This document shows positions 1-7,941 of a stretch of 64,000 nt of DNA, piece by piece. The position numbers and the translations under genes were made by a program. The notes under the pieces were generated by a model that was not told where the DNA came from, did not search any database, and saw only the letters and a program-made list of their open reading frames with translations. The DNA is from Staphylococcus carnosus. GTDB lineage: Bacteria; Bacillota; Bacilli; Staphylococcales; Staphylococcaceae. The stretch is taken from the NCBI RefSeq assembly GCF_900458435.1, contig NZ_UHCT01000001.1, positions 2,108,001-2,172,000 of the forward strand, read 5' to 3'. Each line of letters starts with the position of its first letter. The first letter of the stretch is position 1.

Positions 1-273
1 TTTTTCTTTTGGCGAATTTGCACCAGCTAATTTGCTGCGTGCATCTGATACTTGTTTGAAAACATCTTCTTCATGTTTTGTATAACCTTTTACTGTATTG
101 ACTAAGTTAGGGATTAAATCCACACGTCTTTGAAGTTGATTGTCGATATTAGATAATGCTTTATCTGTATCTTCATCTAAACCAATCAATTTATTATATG
201 GACCTATCATCATCGCACCAATAATCACGATTACAATACCAATAATAATAATCGGGGTAAGTGTTTTCTTCAA
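1..273 (-). CDS. lemA: LemA family protein (3' part outside window)
   Basis: Partial gene running off the left edge; 91 codons are visible. A TTG start at 273 is preceded by AAGGAGTC at good spacing. The N-terminus KKTLTPIIIIGIVIVIIGAM is one membrane segment, followed by YNKLIGLDEDTDKALSNID and LQRRVDLIPNLVNTVKGY, the typical LemA start (a membrane-anchored coiled helical bundle). Function in the family is poorly defined. The next gene (ktrB) is divergent. The 214-base gap between them holds a TATAAT at 425-430 that could serve ktrB. Confidence 0.85.
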   Translation of the reverse strand, partial: MKKTLTPIIIIGIVIVIIGAMMIGPYNKLIGLDEDTDKALSNIDNQLQRRVDLIPNLVNTVKGYTKHEEDVFKQVSDARSKLAGANSPKEK

Positions 274-487
274 TTTCTTGACTCCTTTTTCTAATAGATT
301 CTTAACTATATTATACATGAAATCTACTAATATCACGATTATTGATACCATACAGAGTTTAATTACTGAAAAATTGTTGCAAAAATATTTTTCATTAAAA
401 TAGTGCATATAGGCAAAAAATATGTATAATAACAAATGTATTAGAACTACCAATAAAAGTTGAATAATTTATTAAGAAGGTGTTTAC

Positions 488-1792
488 GTGGATTTCTTAA
501 AGAAACCTTTATCGGTTTATCTGTTATTATTTTTAACCACAACACTCATCGGAGCATTTTTATTGTACTTGCCTATTACAGGAAAGCAGCCTACACCATT
601 TATAGATGCTTTCTTCGTTGCATCCAGCGCATTTACTGTAACAGGTCTATCTACAGTAGATATCACAACACAATTTAACTGGTTAGGTGATTTAATTATA
701 ATGTTACTTATCCAAATCGGCGGCCTTGGGATAGTAACAATCACAACTCTAACTTTAATCATAGCAAATAGAAGAATATCGCTACACGACCGTCGTCTTA
801 TCATGGTGACTTGGAATGTAGAAGAACCTGGCGGTATGGTTCGGTTTATACGTCAACTTGTAATTTACAGTTTTACATCTGAATTGATTGGCATGCTGTT
901 GCTTTCCTTATCATTTATTCCTAGATATGGATTCGGAAAAGGGGTATATATTAGCTTATTTACATCTGTATCAGCATTCAATAATGCAGGATTCGCCCTT
1001 TTCTCTAAAAATATGATTGGTTTCAATAACGATCCCGTAGTTAATATTGTCATACCGTTATTAATCATATTAGGAGGATTAGGCCCTTTAATTATGCTTG
1101 ACTTGCTCAAAACAAGACGATTATCTAAATTAAAATTGCATACTAAAGTCGTCATGTCTACAACGCTTGTATTAATTATTGGCGGTGCTATTTTGTATTA
1201 CATCTTAGAATTCAATAACACGTTGAAACACTTTAATATCTGGGGTCAGGTCGGAACTGCATTTTTCCAATCTGTTACTACAAGAACAGCAGGCTTTCAA
1301 TCAGTTGATTTAGGGCTAATTCATACACCTACTGCTATATTAATGATGATTCTCATGTTTATCGGAGGGGCGCCTTTCAGCGCTGCAGGCGGAATCAAAG
1401 TCACAACTTTCATGGTATTAATCATGTTTGTATATAGCACATTAAAAAATGAGAATTCAACAGTTATTTTCCATAGAACCATCCAACCTAAAACAATTAG
1501 CAAAGCAGTCGCAATTACAGCTGTTAGCGGTATATTTGTATTATTCATCACCTTCATAGTCAGTCTATTAAATGAAACAACTCCTTTCATCAAAGTCATT
1601 TTTGAAGTTGTTTCTGCATTTGGCACTGTAGGTTTGAGTATGGATTTCACAACAGAATATCACGCTGCAACAAAGGCGATTATTATCCTCGTTATGATTT
1701 GCGGTAAAATAGGTGTCGCTACAGTATTAGCACTCTTTATCCCTAACAAAAAACGACTTTACCAATATGCAAAAGGAAATATTTACCTTTAA
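488..1792 (+). CDS. ktrB: KtrB/KtrD-type potassium uptake channel subunit
   Basis: Membrane pore subunit of a Ktr/Trk K+ uptake system, expected to work with a cytosolic nucleotide-binding KtrA/KtrC regulator. The 434 residues carry the four-fold pore-loop pattern of the superfamily, with filter glycines near 53 (TVTGLS), 168 (NNAGFA), 269 (RTAGFQ) and 382 (TVGLS). The GGAPFSAAGGIKV stretch near 293-305 corresponds to the gating-loop region. GTG start at 488 after AAGAAGG. No ktrA-like gene is adjacent, which is usual for staphylococci, where the regulator is encoded elsewhere. I cannot tell KtrB from KtrD by sequence alone. A terminator follows. Confidence 0.85.
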   Translation: MDFLKKPLSVYLLLFLTTTLIGAFLLYLPITGKQPTPFIDAFFVASSAFTVTGLSTVDITTQFNWLGDLIIMLLIQIGGLGIVTITTLTLIIANRRISLHDRRLIMVTWNVEEPGGMVRFIRQLVIYSFTSELIGMLLLSLSFIPRYGFGKGVYISLFTSVSAFNNAGFALFSKNMIGFNNDPVVNIVIPLLIILGGLGPLIMLDLLKTRRLSKLKLHTKVVMSTTLVLIIGGAILYYILEFNNTLKHFNIWGQVGTAFFQSVTTRTAGFQSVDLGLIHTPTAILMMILMFIGGAPFSAAGGIKVTTFMVLIMFVYSTLKNENSTVIFHRTIQPKTISKAVAITAVSGIFVLFITFIVSLLNETTPFIKVIFEVVSAFGTVGLSMDFTTEYHAATKAIIILVMICGKIGVATVLALFIPNKKRLYQYAKGNIYL

Positions 1793-1800
1793 TTTTCATC

Positions 1801-1837
1801 AACAAGGTTGAACTTCAAAATTCAACCTTGTTTTTTT
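1801..1837 (+). terminator. Terminator after ktrB
   Basis: AACAAGGTTGAA and TTCAACCTTG form a stem around a short loop, followed by TTTTTTT. Confidence 0.85.
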
Positions 1838-1901
1838 ATGTTACTAGATATACATTCTTAGTATATCGTTTGCAAATTATTCAATTTAAGGGGATGGATA
1901 T

Positions 1902-2612
1902 ATGAAAAAAGTCTTATTTTTAATTTTAGCCAGTTTTTTAGCACTTGCTGCATGCAGTGATGATGACAAAACATCTCATAAGAAAGACAAACAAACTTCA
2001 AAAAGTGAGAAAAAGGACAAAAATAAAGCTAGTAAAAAAGAAAAATCAAAACATGATACTAGAGGGTCAAACGAAAAAATAGCAGAAAAAAATCAAGATG
2101 ATTCATCAGTTGACACAAAAAATCAATCTTCAACTCAACATCAAAATCCACAAGTGAACCTTGGAGATATCCGAGATCGTTCAACTTTAGAATCGATTAT
2201 TTATGGAGATTATTCTGAAATGGAGAAAATTCAAGCATACAATAGTGCAGTTGCAAACGGCGTAATACCTCAAGGCAATGTCATGGAAGGACCTGCAAGT
2301 GCTGCATACCAAAGTTCACTTCGTGTTGAAAGTGGTGCTGAGAAATCTGTATATGACCAAAGTCAATCATCTGAACAAGATGAGCCTACAGAAGATGTAA
2401 ATACTGAAATTAATAATGCTCAAACTGAAGATGAATATGTAGATGCTTTACGAAAAAAATATAATGGCGGACTTTCAAGCGGAGAAATGCAAACAAAGAC
2501 TGCTATAGAACAAGGTTACTATGATGGTGATGATGGACCAGAAGTTTACCAAAAAATTAAAGAAAGAGAAGCAGATATCGAAGCCGGAAAGTATGATCAA
2601 TACAAACAATAA
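1902..2612 (+). CDS. Putative lipoprotein of unknown function
   Basis: 236 residues with a lipoprotein signal peptide: MKK, a hydrophobic stretch, and the lipobox LAAC with Cys18. A Lys/Ser/Asp-rich tether (about 19-85) follows. The more ordered acidic C-terminal part has two short related-looking segments around 105-130 (YNSAVANGVIPQGN) and 185-215 (KYNGGLSSGEMQTKTAIEQG). Strong ribosome site AAGGGGATGG, and its own terminator downstream, so probably a single-gene unit. Expected to sit on the outer face of the membrane. I do not recognise a family and give no function. Confidence 0.75.
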   Translation: MKKVLFLILASFLALAACSDDDKTSHKKDKQTSKSEKKDKNKASKKEKSKHDTRGSNEKIAEKNQDDSSVDTKNQSSTQHQNPQVNLGDIRDRSTLESIIYGDYSEMEKIQAYNSAVANGVIPQGNVMEGPASAAYQSSLRVESGAEKSVYDQSQSSEQDEPTEDVNTEINNAQTEDEYVDALRKKYNGGLSSGEMQTKTAIEQGYYDGDDGPEVYQKIKEREADIEAGKYDQYKQ

Positions 2613-2640
2613 ATTTAATTAAATATATATGCTACTACCT

Positions 2641-2675
2641 ATCGGGATTTGTTTAAGAATAAATCCCGATTTTTC
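2641..2675 (+). terminator. Terminator after lipoprotein gene
   Basis: ATCGGGATTT and AAATCCCGAT pair around a 10-base loop and are followed by TTTTCTTT. Confidence 0.85.
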
Positions 2676-2800
2676 TTTGATGGTTTTAATGCACAAATTT
2701 TCTAAAATCATGGATATCTAGCATTTTCAAGACAAATTATCTATCTACAATTCGTTGTATAATGTATAATAATTATACAATTGAATTATGGAGGCACATC

Positions 2801-3220
2801 ATGGGACTTTTTGACAACATTAATCTTGAAACTGAATATTTACGCTCTTTATCTGTAAAAAAACGCAAAGCCTATAAGGAAAAACCAGTTTCAGTAAAAA
2901 AAGAACTTCTAAATCAATTCAAATATGAGACAGAAACATTCAACAACAAAGCATCTCACGATATCATCAAACGATTTTTAGAATCTAAAGGCATTTATGA
3001 ACCCACTGAAAAAATGATCAGCGCAATTGGTAATCGAGAATTAGATAATTTCATTTACCAATCTCCAAGTCCAAATACGTCTGAAACACCTTCAAGTACA
3101 CATGAAAAAGAAGATAAGATCAATTGGCAAAACGAAAAAATCATAAAACAAAATGAAGAAATTATTCACCAAAATAAAAAAATCATAAAGTTGCTTACTA
3201 AAATACATGAAAAAAGTTAA
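2801..3220 (+). CDS. Small coiled-coil protein, unknown function
   Basis: 139 residues from the ATG at 2801, which has GGAGG at 2790-2794. An in-frame ATG exists at 2762 but overlaps two TATAAT-like -10 elements (2758-2763 and 2765-2770), so it probably lies in or before the promoter. The N-terminal half is basic and helical (SVKKRKAYKEKP). A Pro/Ser/Thr linker near 85-100 leads to a repetitive C-terminal coiled coil (NEKIIKQNEEIIHQNKKII). No signal peptide or membrane segment. Family not recognised. It shares a bidirectional terminator with the convergent gene. Confidence 0.7.
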   Translation: MGLFDNINLETEYLRSLSVKKRKAYKEKPVSVKKELLNQFKYETETFNNKASHDIIKRFLESKGIYEPTEKMISAIGNRELDNFIYQSPSPNTSETPSSTHEKEDKINWQNEKIIKQNEEIIHQNKKIIKLLTKIHEKS

Positions 3221-3221
3221 A

Positions 3222-3264
3222 AACAAGCCATTTCGTTATTTCATTGAACGAAATGGCTTGTTTC
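3222..3264. terminator. Bidirectional terminator
   Basis: Perfect 16-base arms AACAAGCCATTTCGTT / AACGAAATGGCTTGTT around a 9-base loop, between convergent genes. It overlaps the stop codon of the minus-strand gene. Confidence 0.85.
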
Positions 3265-3748
3265 ATGCTTTATTATTTAAATTTATATCACAACGAGGAG
3301 GAATCTTATCATGCTGCCATTTATCAAATAATAACTTCACATACATTTGATATGCCTCTCCTCCATAAATCCGTTTTTCTCCTTCAATATAAAACGGCGG
3401 TAAATCTTCATGTGAAAGACTTAATGTTTGGTCTGTCTTTTTAACAACATCGTATAAACCTTCCAATTCTTTTTTAAACACTTCTGATCTTTTACCGCCT
3501 CTGCGCATATGTTCTTCATTCATTGCAGCTAATAATATCCATGCACCCCAAAGATAAGGTTTACCGTTATTATAAACTGCCTCTACTACTGGATGATGTC
3601 TATACCCAGGTCCTGTTTTGATTACATCTAATTCACCTAAACATACTCTAATTATCTGATACAACTCTAAGACTTGTTTTGATAAACGACGGTTATCTAA
3701 AAATTCCGCACTGACTTTAGGATCAGGACTGACTCTGAATATCTGCAT
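3263..3748 (-). CDS. Possible pyrimidine-dimer-glycosylase-like protein
   Basis: 161 residues, soluble. The start MQIFRVSPDPKVSAEFLDNR followed by RLSKQVLELYQI, then HHPVVEAVY, LWGAWILLAAMNEEHMRRGGK and a late acidic/aromatic region, resembles the phage- and actinobacteria-type family often annotated MSMEG_6572 or pyrimidine dimer DNA glycosylase (T4 endonuclease V-like, Pyr_excise). The assignment rests on recalled pattern and is tentative; no catalytic residue can be proved here. It lies alone between terminators, downstream of a cold-shock gene on the same strand. Such a small DNA-repair-like gene in an accessory stretch could be horizontally acquired. Confidence 0.5.
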   Translation of the reverse strand: MQIFRVSPDPKVSAEFLDNRRLSKQVLELYQIIRVCLGELDVIKTGPGYRHHPVVEAVYNNGKPYLWGAWILLAAMNEEHMRRGGKRSEVFKKELEGLYDVVKKTDQTLSLSHEDLPPFYIEGEKRIYGGEAYQMYVKLLFDKWQHDKIPPRCDINLNNKA

Positions 3749-3783
3749 AAAGAACCACCCTCTTCTATCTTTGCCCTAATTAT

Positions 3784-3832
3784 ACAAAAAAGCAGTGGAA
3801 CAACCTATCAATATAGATTGTTCCACTGCTTA
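3784..3832 (-). terminator. Terminator of cold-shock gene
   Basis: AAGCAGTGGAACAA and TTGTTCCACTGCTT pair. Read on the minus strand the stem is followed by TTTTTTGT. Confidence 0.85.
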
Positions 3833-3854
3833 TTTTAATCAGCTAAAGCAAAAA

Positions 3855-4058
3855 TTATGACATTTTTACAACGTTAGCTGCTTGTTCACCACGGTCGCCT
3901 TCAACGATGTCGAAGTCTACGCTTTGGCCTTCTTCTAAAGTTTTGTAGCCGTCGCCTTGGATTGCTGAGAAGTGTACGAATACGTCGTCGCCATTTTCTC
4001 TTTCGATAAATCCAAAACCTTTTTCTGCGTTAAACCATTTAACTGTACCGTTATTCAT
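3855..4058 (-). CDS. csp: Cold-shock protein (CspA/CspC type)
   Basis: 67-residue single-domain cold-shock protein that binds single-stranded RNA/DNA and acts as an RNA chaperone. RNP1 (KGFGFIER, about 13-20) and RNP2 (DVFVHFSAI, about 25-33) are intact. Start chosen at [10 protein letters not shown] because GGAGG precedes it by 8 bases; an upstream in-frame ATG at 4130 would add residues foreign to the family. The roughly 130 AT-rich bases upstream could form the long 5' leader usual for csp mRNAs. Which staphylococcal csp paralog it is cannot be decided here. Confidence 0.95.
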   Translation of the reverse strand: MNNGTVKWFNAEKGFGFIERENGDDVFVHFSAIQGDGYKTLEEGQSVDFDIVEGDRGEQAANVVKMS

Positions 4059-4365
4059 ATAAAAATCCTCCATGTGCTTTTGCACGAATATTTGTAACTT
4101 GTTAATAAAAATCAATGGGAGTAAATTCATACGAATAAAACTTCAAATCAATTTCACGAACAATAATTACTTAACTTTCATAATACACTTCTTTTTATGC
4201 TTTGTATACCTTTTTGTCTTTTTTATTTTCAAAAAGACAGTTTTGAACAGAAATTATAATAAAAGAAGTTTTTTTATCTTCAAATAGTCGTGATTGATTA
4301 GTTCACTTTTATTACTTCTATTTCTTAAAATATTTTCATAAAAATAACATTTTATATAATGAATT

Positions 4366-4381
4366 GTTAATCCTTAGTTTA
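4366..4381 (+). promoter_or_regulatory. SaeR-like box upstream of the exotoxin-like gene
   Basis: GTTAA-TCCTTA-GTTTA matches the SaeR consensus GTTAA-N6-GTTAA with one mismatch. It sits 62 bases before the start codon of the superantigen-like gene. A possible TAAGAT -10 lies at 4405-4410; a TATAAT lies upstream at 4355-4360. Inference only. Confidence 0.35.
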
Positions 4382-4442
4382 TTCCACTTTTCTCATAGCC
4401 TTAGTAAGATTAATTTATCTTAGAAAAAGGAGCATTCACATC

Positions 4443-5171
4443 ATGAAAAAACAAATTATCAAAAAAGTGATTCTATCAACAAGCATTACACTTATGGGTC
4501 TTGGAGCTGTCAGTACTTTCAATTCAGATCCTTCACTATCTTCACAAGTACATGCAGCCCAATTCCAAGGTCAAAATCAAGCTGACGAATTAAAAAAATA
4601 TTATTCACAAACTCCAGAAATATTTTCTAACAAAAAATTAACACAAGTTGAAGAAGGCTCTGATAAAGGAAAGATTTATGTAAAAATTCAAAGCTCATGG
4701 GGTGCTTTTATCAACGTAATAGGCAATCAAAGTTGGGGGAATGTTAATAAATTACGCGGCAAACAAGTTGATGTTTTCGGTATTAAAGATAAACCAACTT
4801 CTCAATACTGGTGGGCATATACTGAATATTTCACAGGCGGTGTCACACCAGCTGCTAATCCTAGCGCACCAGTCTACCCGATCAAAGTAACAGTTAAGAA
4901 AAATGCGCATGTTAAAAGTTCTTTTGATATTAAAGCATTTGAAACTCGAAAAGACAAAATCACTTTGAAAGAGTTAGATTTCCAAATTCGTAAAGCTTTA
5001 ATTAACAACAACAACTTATACAGCAACGGTCAAAATACTGGAACAGTTCAAATCACTACTAAAGATAACCAATTATTTACTTTTGATTTAAATAAAAGAC
5101 TAGAAAACGAACGTGCAAATGTTTACGTAGATGGCAAAAATATAGCTACTATCATTGCTGATATTAAATAG
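4443..5171 (+). CDS. Staphylococcal superantigen-like (SSL/exotoxin) protein
   Basis: 242 residues. A Sec signal peptide of about 39 residues ends VHAA|QF, leaving a mature protein of about 203 residues, the size of SSL proteins. The N-terminal half (about 45-140) fits the OB-fold domain: ELKKYYSQ opening, RGKQVDVFGI near 105-114, and YFTGGVTPA near 129-137 in place of the toxin YGG(V/I)T segment. The C-terminal half (about 145-242) fits the beta-grasp domain and matches the staphylococcal/streptococcal toxin signature exactly between K170 and Y193 (K-x2-[LIV]-x4-[LIV]-D-x3-R-x2-L-x5-[LIV]-Y). Its end is SSL-like (FTFDLNKRLENER). Known SSLs are secreted immune-evasion proteins rather than true superantigens; activity here is not shown. 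It has its own promoter region and terminator. Confidence 0.85.
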   Translation: MKKQIIKKVILSTSITLMGLGAVSTFNSDPSLSSQVHAAQFQGQNQADELKKYYSQTPEIFSNKKLTQVEEGSDKGKIYVKIQSSWGAFINVIGNQSWGNVNKLRGKQVDVFGIKDKPTSQYWWAYTEYFTGGVTPAANPSAPVYPIKVTVKKNAHVKSSFDIKAFETRKDKITLKELDFQIRKALINNNNLYSNGQNTGTVQITTKDNQLFTFDLNKRLENERANVYVDGKNIATIIADIK

Positions 5172-5216
5172 TTTAATCTGGATATTTTACATTATTCACC
5201 TGCATAAAAATAACGA

Positions 5217-5254
5217 AGACAGAATGCTCTATATAAAAGCAATCTGTCTTTTTA
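5217..5254 (+). terminator. Terminator after SSL-like gene
   Basis: AAGACAGAATGCT and AGCAATCTGTCTT form a stem ending in TTTTT. Confidence 0.8.
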
Positions 5255-5268
5255 ACATTTATTTTTTC

Positions 5269-6333
5269 TTATTTTATTATTTTTAAAAATGTTGGATGTT
5301 GGTCAAGATATTTTTCCTTCCAAGGAATATCTACTCTATTCCACTCGCTATTAGCAAATTTATATAAACCGCGGTTATTTAATGCATAAAACGTATCAAG
5401 AGCTTTAGGATCCGCTTCAAGTTGACTGATATACATATCTTCATTAGGCAATCCTTCTGATGAGTCCTCCCAACTGCCCTCATCATTTCTTCGGAAAACA
5501 GTTGAACGAGGATAACCTTTATCTTCATCTCTATGATGTGCAGCAAACGCATTTTCTGCAGCACCTACAAAAATATCTCTCTCACTATTAGGATTGACTG
5601 CTATGGTATATAAATAAGGATATTTTTCCAATCCTTCACTAGAATAAGACCAGCTCATACCATCATTATCACTCTCAGCAAAAGAATGGCCCTTTATAGC
5701 TAAACCATCTCCACATACTGCAAATAACTTACCCGGTACAGCATTATGCGTAGCCATCTGATGAACATCTCTTGGGCTGAAGAAAGGACGATCATTCCAT
5801 GATTCCCCGCCATCGTTGCTATTAATAAAAGCACCGAATTCAATAGCAGCATTTAATGTATTTTCTTCTTTTGAGCTTGGCATTAAATCTTGAACATGGT
5901 GTGTATAGGGACGTGCTGGAAATTCCCAAAAAGGTTGTGACGGCAAATTTTGAACTTCTTCAAATTCAGTAAACGTTTGACCGCCATCCTCAGAATAATA
6001 AATAGCACTCGGTTCCGTTCCAACATATAATATGTCAGGATTATTAGGATTGATTGCTACAGCTGTTATATACGCTGATTTAATACCTAACCCTTTTGTC
6101 GGTTCATGATAAGCATTCATTTGACCAATTGCTTTCCAATGATTGCCTTCATCATTACTCTTCCAAAGACCATTTCCATACGTGGCACAGTACATTATCT
6201 CTGGAGAATCAGGATGTTGCACTAAATCAACAGGATGTGTGCCTTCAAGACGTGTTTCTATATCAAAACCGCCATTATTTTTTTCATTTATGATAACGAG
6301 TTCATCTACCATACCTAAGAAAATTTTTTTCAC
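5269..6333 (-). CDS. Asp-box (BNR-repeat) beta-propeller protein
   Basis: 354 residues from the GTG at 6333 (AGAAAGGG upstream). An ATG at 6372 would add 13 residues (IIIIEKGFI-like) that do not look like the KKIFLGMVDEL start expected of relatives, so the GTG is preferred. Four Asp boxes are visible near 59 (SNDEGNHW), 114 (SEDGGQTF), 172 (SNDGGESW) and 221 (SDNDGMSW), each after a strand with a YVGT/LYAV-like motif. This is the sialidase/VPS10/YCF48-type propeller pattern. No signal peptide, so cytosolic. The sialidase FRIP motif and catalytic set are not evident; enzymatic activity is unknown. Confidence 0.75.
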   Translation of the reverse strand: MKKIFLGMVDELVIINEKNNGGFDIETRLEGTHPVDLVQHPDSPEIMYCATYGNGLWKSNDEGNHWKAIGQMNAYHEPTKGLGIKSAYITAVAINPNNPDILYVGTEPSAIYYSEDGGQTFTEFEEVQNLPSQPFWEFPARPYTHHVQDLMPSSKEENTLNAAIEFGAFINSNDGGESWNDRPFFSPRDVHQMATHNAVPGKLFAVCGDGLAIKGHSFAESDNDGMSWSYSSEGLEKYPYLYTIAVNPNSERDIFVGAAENAFAAHHRDEDKGYPRSTVFRRNDEGSWEDSSEGLPNEDMYISQLEADPKALDTFYALNNRGLYKFANSEWNRVDIPWKEKYLDQHPTFLKIIK

Positions 6334-6480
6334 TTTAATAAACCCTTTCTCAATAATTATTATCTTGGTCATGATTTCCCTTAATCACGCTTATTTAATC
6401 AGTCAATATTAAAGCAATGTATATAGAGCGCATATTGCTAAATTTTAATTCTCAAATCATAATTAAAAGACGATAGTTTA

Positions 6481-7083
6481 TTAAAGCAAATCCTCTATAG
6501 ATTCACCGATTTTCACATATTGATTTCCAATAACACGACTTATCGGATTTAATTTCTCTACATCCACATATCCATGTTCTACATCATATATTTCATCATC
6601 AATATAAACTGCTTTCACTTGTCCTATTAACATATCTGTTCCATTTTTTTCATCACCTAATGATAAATGTTCTACTAATTCACATTCATATCGTACCTTA
6701 GCTTCTTTAACACTTGGTACACTTACTGTTTTTGAAGGAGTAGTCGTCAGGTTGGTCTTTTCTAATTCGTTAATATCATGAGGATAGTTATCACCTGTTT
6801 TGACTACTTCTTTGACAATTGATTCATCTACAATATGAACAACAAACTCTTTATTTTTAATAATGTTAGAATTTGTATCCTTAAGTGCACCATCTTGTTT
6901 TCCGACAGAAATCATCAACATCGGAGGTTCCGGACAAACCACATTAAAAAATGCAAAAGGCGCTGCATTTAAGTTTCCATTTTCATCTTGTGACGTTACA
7001 AAAGCGATCGGTCTAGGCGTCACTGTACCTATAAGAAGTTTATACATATTACCCATTTCTGTTTCACTTGGATTTATGAACAT
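6481..7083 (-). CDS. Flavin reductase-like, FMN-binding split-barrel protein
   Basis: 200 residues of the flavin-reductase-like/DIM6-NTAB family. The typical early block GTVTPRPIAFVTSQD (about 19-33), NAAPFAFFNVVCPEPP (39-54) and a late NPISRVIGNQYVKIG segment are present. Such proteins bind FMN and reduce flavin or act as small NAD(P)H oxidoreductases; the substrate cannot be predicted. GGGGTGT precedes the ATG. It lies upstream of the propeller gene on the same strand, about 150 bases apart, with no convincing terminator between them, so cotranscription is possible. Confidence 0.85.
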   Translation of the reverse strand: MFINPSETEMGNMYKLLIGTVTPRPIAFVTSQDENGNLNAAPFAFFNVVCPEPPMLMISVGKQDGALKDTNSNIIKNKEFVVHIVDESIVKEVVKTGDNYPHDINELEKTNLTTTPSKTVSVPSVKEAKVRYECELVEHLSLGDEKNGTDMLIGQVKAVYIDDEIYDVEHGYVDVEKLNPISRVIGNQYVKIGESIEDLL

Positions 7084-7368
7084 TTTGACACCCCACTAAT
7101 ATTATTCTTCTAATTCAAGTCTAAGATATTTTTCGTACGACTTAAATCTAAACACACTACATACCTATTTTATAGACAGACAATACGAAAACTGTATCTT
7201 ATTTTCAGATGAACACGGTGAAAGTGAGAATACGTACAATTTATAAAAGTGAGAATGGGTATTTGAATAATTAAAGTTGTGTTACGACTGGAATAATTAA
7301 TGTTTCAATGGAGTGCATCTATGAAATGCATTTCACTCATTTCAAACTCAATATAAAGAGGACTTTTT

Positions 7369-7683
7369 ATGTACTTTATTCTAGCTATTTTTACATTGAT
7401 TAGTTCTAGTGTGAGTCTAGTCTATTCAATACAAGCTTGTGTAACCACCAGAAATACAAACGCATATTATACATTAGCAAGAAGTTTTCCAATATTCTTA
7501 TTATCTGTATGCACATTGATAAACTACAACAATACTTTTTTAATCACAATTTCAATCATCATGATAGCTGTCCATTTTTTCGATAGCATAGTAGGATATA
7601 TTGAAAAAGATAAATTTAAAACCTATGGCCCATCATTAACATCTGTTATAAATTTAGTTTTATTATTTTTATTTATATTTTAG
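7369..7683 (+). CDS. Small integral membrane protein, unknown function
   Basis: 104 residues, mostly hydrophobic, with about four membrane spans (near 1-22, 38-52, 57-76, 88-104) separated by short polar loops (TTRNTNAYYTLARS; EKDKFKTYG). AGAGGA ribosome site upstream. No family recognised. It stands alone between the divergent flavin reductase gene (285-base gap) and the tmRNA terminator region. Confidence 0.65.
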   Translation: MYFILAIFTLISSSVSLVYSIQACVTTRNTNAYYTLARSFPIFLLSVCTLINYNNTFLITISIIMIAVHFFDSIVGYIEKDKFKTYGPSLTSVINLVLLFLFIF

Positions 7684-7941
7684 TGAATTCACAAAATACA
7701 ATGCAGCTATAAATTACGCCTTTATACCAAATAAAAACGGTAAATTACACTTAACGTTCTTTTTGAAGGATTTAGGCGTATAAAAATGAGTACGTATATC
7801 GTCATTATGATGTTATTCATGAAGTGTTTAATTCTAAGATTGAACATTTGATAATACAAGACAAAATAAAAAGAAACGCTGATTTAACAACGTTTCTCTC
7901 AAATCTGATATAACAAATATTAACGAATATTTGTGTATGTA
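7684..7941. other. Gap downstream of ssrA; possible decayed ORF
   Basis: Between the small membrane gene and the tmRNA 3' end. The + frame beginning after the in-frame TAG near 7782 stays open for roughly 45 codons (it includes EYVYRHYDVIHEVFNSKIEH) to a TAA near 7912, but has no start or ribosome site. It may be a gene remnant or chance. The ssrA terminator lies inside it. Confidence 0.3.
7864..7898 (-). terminator. ssrA terminator
   Basis: AGAAACG and CGTTTCT pair around a 12-base loop. On the minus strand the stem runs into TTTTATTTT, 44 bases past the mature tmRNA 3' end. Confidence 0.75.

Noticed and set aside
4072-4287. 71-residue plus-strand ORF upstream of the cold-shock gene
   Set aside because: Phe/Leu-rich AT-driven frame in the csp leader, without a ribosome site.
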